From positions 4,464,001 through 4,528,000 of the forward strand of contig NZ_CP045096.1 in assembly GCF_009184865.1 (NCBI RefSeq): a stretch of DNA of 64,000 bases, written 5' to 3'. Below, piece after piece: positions 42,904 to 51,146 of the stretch (positions are counted from its first letter, which is position 1; the number at the start of each line of letters is the position of its first letter). The notes under the pieces were generated by a model. That model saw only the letters and a program-made list of their open reading frames with translations. It was not told the origin of the DNA and did no database searches. The stretch is from Streptomyces phaeolivaceus. Lineage in GTDB: Bacteria; Actinomycetota; Actinomycetes; Streptomycetales; Streptomycetaceae. The translations under genes were made by a program, and so were the position numbers.

Positions 42904-45561
42904 TCAGCCGCCCGCCCCCTCGTCCGACGACGAAGGGGGCGCCTCCCCACCCCACGGCACCGCGGTCGGCTCCGCGAAGAACTGCCAGATGGTGATGATG
43001 GCGATGATCTGACCGACGAGATAGGCGACCTGGAGGGAGTAGTACCGCATCTGGTAGACGGACAGCAGCAGTCCCAGTCGGCTCTGCCAGTAACGCCGTT
43101 CGCCCGCGAAGGTGTCGAGGTCGAGGGCGATCCCCGTGACGGTGAGGACGAAGAGCATCGTCAGGACGTAGAGCGCGACATTGGCCGCGCTCTCGCGCAG
43201 GAGCCGGGTGACGAGCACATCGAGCCCCACCGGTAGCGCGAAGGCCACGGCGGCCGGCAATGCCTTGACGGCGCCGCGCCGCCCCGGCAGCACCCGCCAC
43301 AGCGCTCCCAGCACGAAGCCCGCCCCGGCGAAGGTGACCGTCCAGGAGACGAGGGTGGACGCGAGGCCGACGAACCCGAGCAGGTCGGAGAGGGTGTTCT
43401 GCCAGCCCTCCCCGCGAATCCACTCCGACCAGGTGTCGAGAACGGCGGCCGGAACCCCCGGCACGAGCGCGAACCGGGCACCGCGCACCCCATTGCCCCA
43501 CCAGTCGTCGCGCGGCCCCAGGGCGAGAGCCGCGTCGACGACGGACACCTTGTCGGGCAACCGGTCGGGGGCGGCGCCGGGTGCGTCGTTCACCCGCCAG
43601 TTGTGCAGCCTGCCCAACCGCCTTTCCAGTTTCTCCCGTTCGGGCGGTGCGTCGCCGAAGAGCCCCTGGTCGAGGCGGCGCAGTTCGGCGTGGATCTCAC
43701 GATAGGAGCGGGCCTTGTCCAGCAGCGTCCTGCGGGCGGCCGGTCCCACCACCGTGGACAGCGGACGTCTCGATATCTCGAAGGGCTGAGCGAGGACGGA
43801 ACGGTGGGCGAACAGGGCCGTGGTCCAGTAGAGGGCCAGCGCGTAGAGGGGGATCCAGAGGAATTCGAGCAGGGCGTTGCCGAGGTGGTTCTCCGTGTCC
43901 AGGCCGACGGCGAGCGGGAAGAGGACCAGCAGCGGAACACGGTCCGCCGCATCGTGCAGGGGTGACAGGGCGGCCGAATCGTGCCAGACCCGGAGCACGG
44001 CGATCACAGCGAGGCTCGTGAGCAGCCAGCCGTGATCGACGACCAGCCAGTCCTGCACCCAACTGACCGCCCACATCGCTGTCCTGGCGAAATCGTCCCT
44101 GTGTTCCTCGCCGTACTCGGAGTCCATCCGGTCCATCAGCCAACTCGCCTGCTGCCAGTTGCGTTCGTTGGCCAGCGCCAGACATATGCCGATGGCCACC
44201 GTGGCCGACAGGACCGTCGACGCGGCAACCCTGAGCCGCAACCGTCGGTCCCGGCCGGGAAAGCGGCGGCTCGGCGGCAACAGCCGTCCGTCGACCGCCA
44301 GCCGCCAGGCCGCCGCGACGAAGGAGAGCAGCAGCAGAACCACCAGGCAGAACGAACCGGCTCCGTTGAGTGCGATCTCGACCGCCTCGTCGGCGTATTC
44401 GCCCTCCAGCGGCGGCGGAGTCGGGGTCGTCGTCGCCCACAGCGTGACCAGCCACAGCACCACCGCCGCCGGCAGCAGGCCGCCGATCACCCTCCGGACG
44501 GACCGTGGGGGACGGGCGAAGGAGAGCAGGACGACAACGGAGAGCAGGGCGAGACCGTGCTGGACGATCAGTTGGATCTCTATGTAGGCGGGCTGTCCCA
44601 GCAGTTCCAGGATCCGTTCGGTCAGGCCGTCCGCCGCGGCCAGCGCGTGGAGGGCGACGAGCGTCGGTGCCCATCGCCGCAGATTGTCCAGCGCGCGGAC
44701 ACGGGGATCGGTCGGTGAACCGGGTCGCCGCCGGTAGCGCCGCACCGCCGTCCGCAGCAGGGCCGCGAAGGTGGCCGCCCAGAGCACGATGCCGAGGAAG
44801 TCCAGCGCCACCGCGTACGGGTGGAAGCCCCACGCGGCCCATGCCCGCTGCCAGGGCGGCCGGACCGTGACGGTCACGGCGACTTCCTCGGGCAGTTCTT
44901 TCGAGGCTTCGTCCTGTTCCACCCATGCCAGGTCGTTCCGGTCCGGTTTGCCGGGCCGCCACACCAGCGCCGTGGCCCCTTCGCCCGCCCGGGGCTCGGG
45001 CTCCGCCCGCTCGGCTCCCGGCCGTCCGGGGTCCACCTTGATCTCGTCCCACCAGGCGCCCAGCAAGGGGTCCGGCGCGTCGAGCCACAGTTTCCACTCC
45101 TCCAGCCGCGTCGGCCGGATCCGCCACAGGCCCACCTTGACGGTCGCGTGGTAGTTGACCCAGCCGTAGGCCTTGTGGACGACACGGACCCGGCCGCCGG
45201 TCGAGGTGACGACCGGCGGCCGGGTCCGCTGCTCGTCCCAGCCCGGGTCGTCCCGGTCCGGCCCGAGGAGACAGGCCATCGCCTCGATGTACGGCCGGCT
45301 GTTCTCGCTGAGCAGCAGGTCCCGCGCCGGCGGCCAGGTCCCCGGCAGGTCGACCGTCAGCTCGGTGACCACCTTGGTGTACGTCTGGTCGTCGTGCTCC
45401 AACCGCACCGACGTACCGACCTCGGCCCCGGCCAGCTTCGCGCTCCGGCAGCGGTCGTCGGCCGACGCCTCCGCCGCCGGAGCGGGCCCCGCCGCCGTCA
45501 CCACCCCGACCACAGCGGCCAGCACCGGCAGGATCCACGCGCACGCACGACTTCTCACCAC
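42904..45561 (-). CDS. large multi-spanning membrane protein, Streptomyces-type (possible DUF6185)
   Basis: The start is probably GTG 45561 (GTG-GTG tandem) with GGGGGGA 5 nt upstream, giving about 885 residues; an ATG seven codons earlier is possible. A signal or anchor (WILPVLAAVVGVVTAAGP) is followed by a long extracytoplasmic region (CRSAKLAGAEVGTSVRLEHD; TELTVDLPGTWPPARDLLLS) and then 12 or more hydrophobic helices. A cytosolic charged stretch (RSYREIHAELRRLDQGLFGD) is embedded. By recall it may be DUF6185, unverified. No enzyme motif is seen. It is convergent with the MFS gene. Confidence 0.7.
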   Translation of the reverse strand: MVRSRACAWILPVLAAVVGVVTAAGPAPAAEASADDRCRSAKLAGAEVGTSVRLEHDDQTYTKVVTELTVDLPGTWPPARDLLLSENSRPYIEAMACLLGPDRDDPGWDEQRTRPPVVTSTGGRVRVVHKAYGWVNYHATVKVGLWRIRPTRLEEWKLWLDAPDPLLGAWWDEIKVDPGRPGAERAEPEPRAGEGATALVWRPGKPDRNDLAWVEQDEASKELPEEVAVTVTVRPPWQRAWAAWGFHPYAVALDFLGIVLWAATFAALLRTAVRRYRRRPGSPTDPRVRALDNLRRWAPTLVALHALAAADGLTERILELLGQPAYIEIQLIVQHGLALLSVVVLLSFARPPRSVRRVIGGLLPAAVVLWLVTLWATTTPTPPPLEGEYADEAVEIALNGAGSFCLVVLLLLSFVAAAWRLAVDGRLLPPSRRFPGRDRRLRLRVAASTVLSATVAIGICLALANERNWQQASWLMDRMDSEYGEEHRDDFARTAMWAVSWVQDWLVVDHGWLLTSLAVIAVLRVWHDSAALSPLHDAADRVPLLVLFPLAVGLDTENHLGNALLEFLWIPLYALALYWTTALFAHRSVLAQPFEISRRPLSTVVGPAARRTLLDKARSYREIHAELRRLDQGLFGDAPPEREKLERRLGRLHNWRVNDAPGAAPDRLPDKVSVVDAALALGPRDDWWGNGVRGARFALVPGVPAAVLDTWSEWIRGEGWQNTLSDLLGFVGLASTLVSWTVTFAGAGFVLGALWRVLPGRRGAVKALPAAVAFALPVGLDVLVTRLLRESAANVALYVLTMLFVLTVTGIALDLDTFAGERRYWQSRLGLLLSVYQMRYYSLQVAYLVGQIIAIITIWQFFAEPTAVPWGGEAPPSSSDEGAGG

Positions 45562-45632
45562 ACATGTCCCCCCGAACGGCACCCGTGCCGGACATCATGA
45601 CCGCCGGGGTCATCGGGAAAACGGTGCGCCGG

Positions 45633-46379
45633 TCAGAACATCGTGTTGTCGTTCGCCGAGGTCGCCGGCACGTCCTGAAGGACGTCCCCGTGTTCGACAA
45701 TCTTCCCGTTCCGCACCCGGAACAGATCGAGGACGGCCTGGCCGCGCTCGCCCGGGGCGTTGTCGTAGTGGCTGTGTACGGCGACGAGGTCGCCCTCGGC
45801 GATGACGCGCTTGCGCGAGACGGTGAGGTCGGGGAACTGCCGGAAGTAGCCGCCCGGCCCGGCCCTGACCCCCGCCACACCGTCGGCGATGGTCGGGTTG
45901 TGCTGGTGGTACTCGGGGCCCCAGTACGTGTCGAGCGCCGACAGGTCCTTCCGTACCAGCAGCCGGTCGAACGCCTTCGTCACCGGCTTCTCGTTGTACG
46001 CGGTCGGCCAGGCCTGGCCCGGCTCGCCGGTGCGCGGCCGACCGACCGTGGAGAACATGTCGTTGCCGTTGGCCGAGGACTCCGGCACCTCCTGCGCCAC
46101 GTCCCGGTGCTCGGCGATGCGCCCGCCCTGGAACCGGAAGATGTCGAAGACGGCCGAGCCCCGAGTGCCGGGCGTGAGCACGACGTTGGAGTGCACGAGG
46201 ACGAGGTCGCCCTGCGAGACGACCCGCTTGATGTCGTACGCGGCGTCCGGGAACTGCCCGCTCACCGCTCCCGCGAGCCCCTTCAGCGTCTCCGCCCCGT
46301 CCGGGGCGAGCGGGTTGTGCTGGATGTAGTCCGGCCGCACGTAGCGGTCCACGACCGCCGTGTCGCCGTCCTCGAACAC
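45633..46379 (-). CDS. tandem NTF2/SnoaL-like two-domain protein, 5' end uncertain
   Basis: Two NTF2-like halves are visible: YVRPDYIQHNPLAPDGAETL with FDIFRFQGGRIAEHRDVAQE, and YWGPEYHQHNPTIADGVAGV with LDLFRVRNGKIVEHGDVLQD. Each carries the QHNP polyketide-cyclase-like core. The annotated GTG start 46379 (V-F-E-D-G) begins inside the first domain. The frame is open for another 54 codons upstream with protein-like sequence (RRAVVPAVAAPRAIVERGAH, YQKAVAVRVLKGVFEDGDTA) but contains no ATG, GTG or TTG. The real start may be lost or in another frame. It is divergent from the aldo/keto reductase gene. Confidence 0.7.
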   Translation of the reverse strand: MFEDGDTAVVDRYVRPDYIQHNPLAPDGAETLKGLAGAVSGQFPDAAYDIKRVVSQGDLVLVHSNVVLTPGTRGSAVFDIFRFQGGRIAEHRDVAQEVPESSANGNDMFSTVGRPRTGEPGQAWPTAYNEKPVTKAFDRLLVRKDLSALDTYWGPEYHQHNPTIADGVAGVRAGPGGYFRQFPDLTVSRKRVIAEGDLVAVHSHYDNAPGERGQAVLDLFRVRNGKIVEHGDVLQDVPATSANDNTMF

Positions 46380-46527
46380 CCCCTTGAGGACTCGTACGGC
46401 AACGGCCTTCTGGTAGTGGCCGACGCGCGCGGCATCGCCGTGCGCGCCCCGCTCGACGATCGCGCGCGGTGCCGCGACGGCCGGGACGACGGCGCGGCGG
46501 GCAGGCGTGGTGGGGGACCCGATTTTC

Positions 46528-46541
46528 CTTGAAAGTTCAAG
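46528..46541. promoter_or_regulatory. palindrome CTTGAA-AG-TTCAAG
   Basis: A perfect interrupted palindrome lies about 95 nt upstream of the aldo/keto reductase gene, within the region open in frame with the NTF2-like gene. It is the type of short AT-containing site used by MarR or HxlR regulators, none of which is encoded here. Confidence 0.45.
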
Positions 46542-46634
46542 TTAATGACGCTTCCCGAAGGAAAGCGCCGACCCCTGGTCAGCGTCAAGATCCCGCTTGC
46601 CTAGAGCGCACTCCACCGCCTTGGCTAGGGAGTC

Positions 46635-47630
46635 ATGAAGTACACACAGCTCGGACGCACTGGACTCAAGGTCAGCCGACTGGTCCTCGGCACGATGAAC
46701 TTCGGCCCGCAGACGGACGAAGCGGACAGCCACGCGATCATGGACGCGGCGCTGGACGCGGGCATCAACTTCTTCGACACGGCGAACGTGTACGGCTGGG
46801 GCGAGAACAAGGGCCGCACCGAGAGCATCATCGGCAACTGGTTCGCCCAGGGCGGCGGCGAGCGCCGCGACAAGGTCGTCCTCGCGACCAAGGTGTACGG
46901 GAACATGGCGGCCTCCGCCGACGCCTGGCCCAACCACGACAAGCTCTCCGCCCTCAACATCCGGCGGGCCGTGGACGCCAGCCTCAAGCGGCTGCAGACG
47001 GACCACATCGACGTCTACCAGTTCCACCACATCGACCGGGCCACCCCGTTCGACGAGATCTGGCAGGCCGTCGACGTACTGGTCCAGCAGGGCAAGATCC
47101 TGTACGCCGGGTCCTCCAACTTCCCCGGCTACAAGATCGCCCAGGCCAACGAGACCGCAGCCCGCCGCGGCGGCACCATCGGCCTCGTCAGCGAGCAGTG
47201 CCTCTACAACCTCGCCGAGCGCCGCGCCGAGATGGAGGTCATCCCGGCCGCACAGGAGTACGGCCTCGGGGTCATCCCCTGGTCACCGCTGCACGGCGGA
47301 CTGCTCGGCGGGGTCATCAAGAAGGAGGCCAAGGCCGGTCGCCGCGCCTCGGGCCGGTCCGCCGACGCCCTCGCCGACAGCGCGGTCCGCGCCCAGGTCC
47401 AGGCGTACGAGGACCTCCTCGACAAGCACGGCATCGAACCCGGCGAGGCCGCCCTCGCCTGGCTCCTCACCCGCCCCGGCGTCACCGGCCCGATCGTCGG
47501 CCCCCGCACGGCGGAACAACTCGACTCCGCGATCCGCGCGTCCGAGCTGGACCTGAGCGAGGAACTACTGACGTCCCTGGACGAGATCTTCCCTGGTCCG
47601 GGCCCGTCCCCGGAGGCGTTCGCCTGGTAA
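46635..47630 (+). CDS. aldo/keto reductase
   Basis: This 331-residue NADPH-dependent oxidoreductase has the AKR tetrad: Asp48 and Tyr53 in FFDTANVYGWGE, Lys86 in VVLATKVYG, His131 in YQFHHIDRA. Family marks are the N-terminal YTQLGRTGLKVSRLVLGTMN, GSSNFPGYKIAQAN and the C-terminal GPIVGPRTAEQLDSAI (cofactor phosphate site). It is of the Tas/YajO-like bacterial type and may detoxify aldehydes. It is divergent from the NTF2-like gene. Confidence 0.95.
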   Translation: MKYTQLGRTGLKVSRLVLGTMNFGPQTDEADSHAIMDAALDAGINFFDTANVYGWGENKGRTESIIGNWFAQGGGERRDKVVLATKVYGNMAASADAWPNHDKLSALNIRRAVDASLKRLQTDHIDVYQFHHIDRATPFDEIWQAVDVLVQQGKILYAGSSNFPGYKIAQANETAARRGGTIGLVSEQCLYNLAERRAEMEVIPAAQEYGLGVIPWSPLHGGLLGGVIKKEAKAGRRASGRSADALADSAVRAQVQAYEDLLDKHGIEPGEAALAWLLTRPGVTGPIVGPRTAEQLDSAIRASELDLSEELLTSLDEIFPGPGPSPEAFAW

Positions 47631-47658
47631 CAGGGGCGCCGTACGTCTTCAGGCGCTG

Positions 47659-47823
47659 TCGTGCGGGCCGGTGGGGGCCGGTGGGGGCCGGTCGCGCGGT
47701 TCCCCGCGCCCCTGAAAAAGCGGGCTGCGCCCTGCTTTTCCGGCCCGAAGAGCACGGGGCGCAGCCCCGACTCTTCAGGGGCGCGGGGAACCGCGCGACC
47801 AGCCCCCACCGGCCCGCACCCGA
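47659..47823. repeat. dispersed palindromic repeat, copy 3
   Basis: An inverted repeat of about 165 nt has a C-to-G variant core (CGCGCGGTTCCCCGCGCCCC). It contains a tandem GGTGGGGGCC duplication on the left arm. It lies between the convergent aldo/keto reductase and the 29-residue gene. Confidence 0.9.
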
Positions 47824-47838
47824 CGAACGACACAACGG

Positions 47839-47928
47839 CTACCTACCGACCGCCGCCGCGAGAGCGACCACCGCGAACATCAGCACAAGCACACCGGCCA
47901 TGATCCGGTTACGGGTCTTCGGGTCCAC
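47839..47928 (-). CDS. 29-residue membrane micropeptide
   Basis: A GTG start preceded by a GGGGGG tract encodes MDPKTRNRIMAGVLVL followed by MFAVVALAAAVGR and TAG. It has a basic N-terminus and one transmembrane helix. From memory this short protein recurs in Streptomyces genomes. It ends 16 nt after repeat copy 3 and begins 10 nt after thpR ends, so it is probably co-transcribed with thpR. Function unknown. Confidence 0.65.
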   Translation of the reverse strand: MDPKTRNRIMAGVLVLMFAVVALAAAVGR

Positions 47929-47937
47929 CCCCCGAGC

Positions 47938-48528
47938 CTAACCGGCGGCCCCGAGCCGCCAACGGGCGACCACCTCGTACCGCGGCTGCTCCCCCGCCAC
48001 CCCGGACGTCGGCAGCTCGCTGCGCACCAGCGCGAGGTCGGAGACGGTCCACGTCCGCCCGGCGAAGGTGTCGAGCGCGGCGACGTACGGCCGTACATCG
48101 GCGTCCGCCCGGCTGCGGGCCACCGTCAGATGGGGCCGGTACCGGCGGTGCTCCCCCATCGGCACCCCGGCCCTGCGCGCCGCCGCCTCCGCCCGGTCGG
48201 CCAGCAGCCGCAGCGCGTCGAGGTCGCCCTCGGCCCCGGCCCACAGCGCCCGCCCGTGCCCGAACTGCCCGCCCCCGCGCACCGCCAGCGGAAACGGCCC
48301 GCTCCGCCCGGCGGCCCGCTCCAGGCGCCGCGACAGCTCCGGTACGACGTCCTCCTCGACCTCTCCGTAGAAGGCGAGCGTGAAGTGCCAGCCGGGCGGC
48401 GCGGTCCACCGCAACCGGTCCGCACCGGCCGCCCCCTTCAACTCCCCCACCTTCAGGCCGAGTTCCTCGACGACCTCGGCGGGCGGCAACACCGCGGCGA
48501 ACAGCCGCACGGCACTCGTCGCACTCAT
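47938..48528 (-). CDS. thpR: RNA 2',3'-cyclic phosphodiesterase
   Basis: This 196-residue 2H-phosphoesterase has both HxTx motifs: HFTL at about residues 48-51 and HLTV at 133-136, placed as in LigT/ThpR. It opens 2',3'-cyclic phosphates on RNA ends to 2'-phosphates. Length is usual for the family. It sits upstream of a 29-residue membrane peptide and next to the MFS gene. Confidence 0.92.
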   Translation of the reverse strand: MSATSAVRLFAAVLPPAEVVEELGLKVGELKGAAGADRLRWTAPPGWHFTLAFYGEVEEDVVPELSRRLERAAGRSGPFPLAVRGGGQFGHGRALWAGAEGDLDALRLLADRAEAAARRAGVPMGEHRRYRPHLTVARSRADADVRPYVAALDTFAGRTWTVSDLALVRSELPTSGVAGEQPRYEVVARWRLGAAG

Positions 48529-48546
48529 GCCCCCACCCTCGCAGCC

Positions 48547-50085
48547 CTAGGCCGCGGTCGTCACCGGAACCGCCGACCCCTCGGCCTGCTCCTTCGGTAC
48601 GAACCGCACCTTCGGATGTCCGTGGTTCCAGCCCACCGAGAGCCGGAGCCCTCCGGCCCGGACGAGGACCAGGCCCACGACGACCGCGGCGGCCGTGGCG
48701 ACGACACCGCCGGCGACGAAGCCCGCACGGGCGCCGTACGCGTCGGTGGCCCAGCCGGCGATCGGCGCGCCCAGCGGCGTACCGCCGAGGAAGACCATCA
48801 TGTAGAGGGCCATGACCCGGCCGCGCATCGCGGGGTCGGTGTTCATCTGGATGGCCGTGTTGGTGGTGACGTTCACCGTCAGCCCGAACATCCCTATCGG
48901 GACCATGAGCAGGGCGAACATCCAGTACGTGGGTGCCAGCGCGGCCACGATCTCCAGCAGGCCGAAGGCGAGCGCGCCCCCGATCAGCACCCGCAGCCGC
49001 GCGGTGCCGCGACGGGCCGCGAGCAGCGCGCCGGCGACGGAACCGACCGCCATGAGCGTGTTGAAGAGGCTGTACGAGCCGGCGTCCGCGTGGAACACGT
49101 CGTCCGCGTACGCCGACAGCCAGACGGGGAAGTTGAAGCCGAAGGTGCCGATGAAGCCGACGAGCACTATCGGCCAGAGCAGTTCGGGACGGCGGGCCAC
49201 ATAGCGCAGGCCCTCCCGGAGCTGGCCCTTGGCGCGAGGAGCGCGGCGCACGGGGTGCAGGTCACGGGTCCGCATCAGCAGCAGGCCGGTGATGGGGGCG
49301 ATGAAGGAGAGGCCGTTGTAGAGGAAGGCCCAGCCCGTGCCGACGGTGGTGATCAGCACACCGGCGACGGCGGGTCCGACCAGCCGGGCGGACTGGAAGT
49401 TCGCGGAGTTCAGACTGACCGCGTTCTGCAGCTGCTCCGGCCCGACCATCTCCGACACGAACGACTGCCGGGCCGGGTTGTCGACCACGGTCGCCATGCC
49501 CACGGCGAAGGCGGCCACGTACACGTGCCACACCTGGACATGTCCGGAGATCGTCAGCGCGGCGAGCGCCAGCCCCGTCACCGCCATCGACGTCTGTGTC
49601 ACGAACAGCAGCCGCCGCTTCGGGAACCGGTCGACCAGCACCCCGCCGTACAGCCCGAACAGCAGCATCGGCAGGAACTGCAAGGCCATCGTCACGCCGA
49701 CGGCCGTCGACGACCCCGTCAGGCTCAGCACCAGCCAGTCCTGGGCGATCCGCTGCATCCACGTGCCGATGTTCGACACGACCTGCCCCACGAAGAACAG
49801 CCGGTAGTTCCGCACCCGCAAGGACCGAAACATGGAGACCCGCTCACGCGCGACCGGGGCCGGAGCGTCGGGGGCGGAGGCCGCAGGGCCCTTGTCCGGG
49901 GCCGGGGCCGCCTGTTCGGGGGCCGGGGGGCCGGGAATCGCGGGCGGGTCGGTGGGCATCGGCGCCCGGGGCTTCACCGACCCGGCGGTATCCGGCGGTG
50001 CCTCCGGCACTTCGGCGGGGGTCGGCGGGGTCTCGTGGGCGGGCGGGGGTGCGGGGACGGAAGGTGTTCCGGGGCCCGTACTCAA
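48547..50085 (-). CDS. MFS transporter (drug-exporter type)
   Basis: This 512-residue transporter has a TTG start 9 nt from AAGGAGG and a 70-residue Pro/Ala-rich N-terminal extension before the first helix. Family marks are FRSLRVRNYRLFFVGQVVSN, QRIAQDWLVLSLTGSST, DRFPKRRLLFVTQTSM and PARQSFVSEMVGPEQLQNAV. It resembles TMS/Bcr-type MFS exporters with the MFS_3 pattern. It lies next to a divergent-promoter MarR gene on the same strand and is probably its target. Substrate unknown. Confidence 0.92.
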   Translation of the reverse strand: MSTGPGTPSVPAPPPAHETPPTPAEVPEAPPDTAGSVKPRAPMPTDPPAIPGPPAPEQAAPAPDKGPAASAPDAPAPVARERVSMFRSLRVRNYRLFFVGQVVSNIGTWMQRIAQDWLVLSLTGSSTAVGVTMALQFLPMLLFGLYGGVLVDRFPKRRLLFVTQTSMAVTGLALAALTISGHVQVWHVYVAAFAVGMATVVDNPARQSFVSEMVGPEQLQNAVSLNSANFQSARLVGPAVAGVLITTVGTGWAFLYNGLSFIAPITGLLLMRTRDLHPVRRAPRAKGQLREGLRYVARRPELLWPIVLVGFIGTFGFNFPVWLSAYADDVFHADAGSYSLFNTLMAVGSVAGALLAARRGTARLRVLIGGALAFGLLEIVAALAPTYWMFALLMVPIGMFGLTVNVTTNTAIQMNTDPAMRGRVMALYMMVFLGGTPLGAPIAGWATDAYGARAGFVAGGVVATAAAVVVGLVLVRAGGLRLSVGWNHGHPKVRFVPKEQAEGSAVPVTTAA

Positions 50086-50280
50086 AGGGGTTCGCCTCCT
50101 TGCGTGAAACGCGTGTACGTCGTGCGGTTGCGTAAGCCTCACCGCTCCTGTTCTGTCTGCTGGTTTTCGGGTCGGCCCATGCCCGCCCCCGCAGGGCGCA
50201 CGGGCTGTCGGCAGGGGCGTACCGGCGGCCGATCCGGCGTGTCCCCACGGCTTCGGCGCATCCGGCGGCCGGGCGCGGGG

Positions 50281-50718
50281 TCAGAGATGCGCGAGCTTCT
50301 CCAGCACCGGCGCGGCGGTCCGCAGCGCGGACCACTCGTCCTCGTCGAGGCCCTCGACGAGGGTGGCGAGGAACGCGTTGCGCTTGCGCCGGCTCTCCTC
50401 CAACATCGCCTCGGCCCGCTCGGTCTGGGTGACCACCTTCTGCCGCCGGTCCTCGGGATGCGGCTCCAGCTTCACCAGCCCCTTGCTCTCCAGCAGGGCG
50501 ACGATCCGGGTCATCGAGGGCGGCTGCACATGCTCCTTGCGGGCCAGCTCACCGGGGGTGGCGGTGCCGCAGCGGGCGAGTGTGCCGAGCACCGACATCT
50601 CGGTCGGGCTCAGCGACTCGTCGACGCGCTGGTGCTTGAGCCGACGGGACAGGCGCATCACGGCGGAACGGAGGGCGTTCACAGCGGCCTCGTCGTCGCC
50701 ATGGTTCAGGTCAGGCAT
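50281..50718 (-). CDS. MarR family regulator
   Basis: This 145-residue protein has a MarR winged helix: LSPTEMSVLGTLARCGTATP, GELARKEHVQPPSMTRIVAL, LESKGLVKLEPHPEDRRQKV. It lies 195 nt upstream of the MFS exporter on the same strand and likely forms an autorepressed operon with it. An operator-like inverted repeat sits at 50722-50751 just before its start. Confidence 0.93.
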   Translation of the reverse strand: MPDLNHGDDEAAVNALRSAVMRLSRRLKHQRVDESLSPTEMSVLGTLARCGTATPGELARKEHVQPPSMTRIVALLESKGLVKLEPHPEDRRQKVVTQTERAEAMLEESRRKRNAFLATLVEGLDEDEWSALRTAAPVLEKLAHL

Positions 50719-50721
50719 GTT

Positions 50722-50751
50722 CTTTAGCGTAACTCATTACTCTCGCTAAAG
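50722..50751. promoter_or_regulatory. MarR-type operator upstream of marR
   Basis: An inverted repeat has halves CTTTAGCG (50722-50729) and CGCTAAAG (50744-50751) with an inner near-palindrome GTAACTCATTAC. It lies immediately upstream of the MarR start, so it is the probable autoregulatory site. Confidence 0.75.
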
Positions 50752-50813
50752 ACCACCGGAACTCCACAGCCGTGCCCGTGAGACCCGCCACTCACACCGA
50801 TCCAGATCCTCAC

Positions 50814-50831
50814 GTCACTCATATGAGTGAC
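50814..50831. promoter_or_regulatory. 18-bp palindrome GTCACTCATATGAGTGAC
   Basis: A perfect 18-bp palindrome lies 53 nt upstream of the ribbon-helix-helix gene's start, a typical position for RHH autoregulation. Confidence 0.6.
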
Positions 50832-50883
50832 TGGTACGCAGAACGTGACACAAGGCACCGGAACACAGCTGACCCTCGTACAC

Positions 50884-51066
50884 ATGGGGACCACTGTGCT
50901 CAGCCTGCGGATAGACGAGGAGCTGCTCGAACGGCTCCGGACCCACGCCGCGAAAAGGGGAATGAGCGTCCAGGACTACGTGATCGGGACGCTCATTCGG
51001 GACGACTTCGACGAGCGGTTCCAGACCGCCGTCGAGGAGACGGAGAAGTTCTACGGGGTGACGTGA
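50884..51066 (+). CDS. solitary ribbon-helix-helix (antitoxin-like) protein (60 aa)
   Basis: The protein begins MGTTVLSLRIDEELLERLRT (beta strand and first helix) followed by AKRGMSVQDYVIGTLIRDDF, the RHH/CopG fold. A GTG 19 codons upstream is also possible. No toxin gene follows within the next 80 nt (the neighbour is a convergent permease), so it is a solitary antitoxin-like regulator, possibly acting on the palindrome upstream. Confidence 0.75.
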   Translation: MGTTVLSLRIDEELLERLRTHAAKRGMSVQDYVIGTLIRDDFDERFQTAVEETEKFYGVT

Positions 51067-51146
51067 CGGGGGACCTGACGGGGGACGTCAGGGGTCAGGG
51101 GGGCGCCAGGGGTCAGGGGGGGCGCCAGGGCGGTGGCGGCGGTCGC

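Noticed and set aside
40356..42995. An 879-codon plus-strand frame spanning the SGNH and MFS genes
   Set aside because: It is Arg/Pro/Gly-rich and covers two real genes in another frame, so it is a shadow.
46546..46605. A 19-codon ORF (MTLPEGKRR onward) before the aldo/keto reductase
   Set aside because: It has no ribosome binding site and resembles no known leader peptide; it lies in the promoter region.
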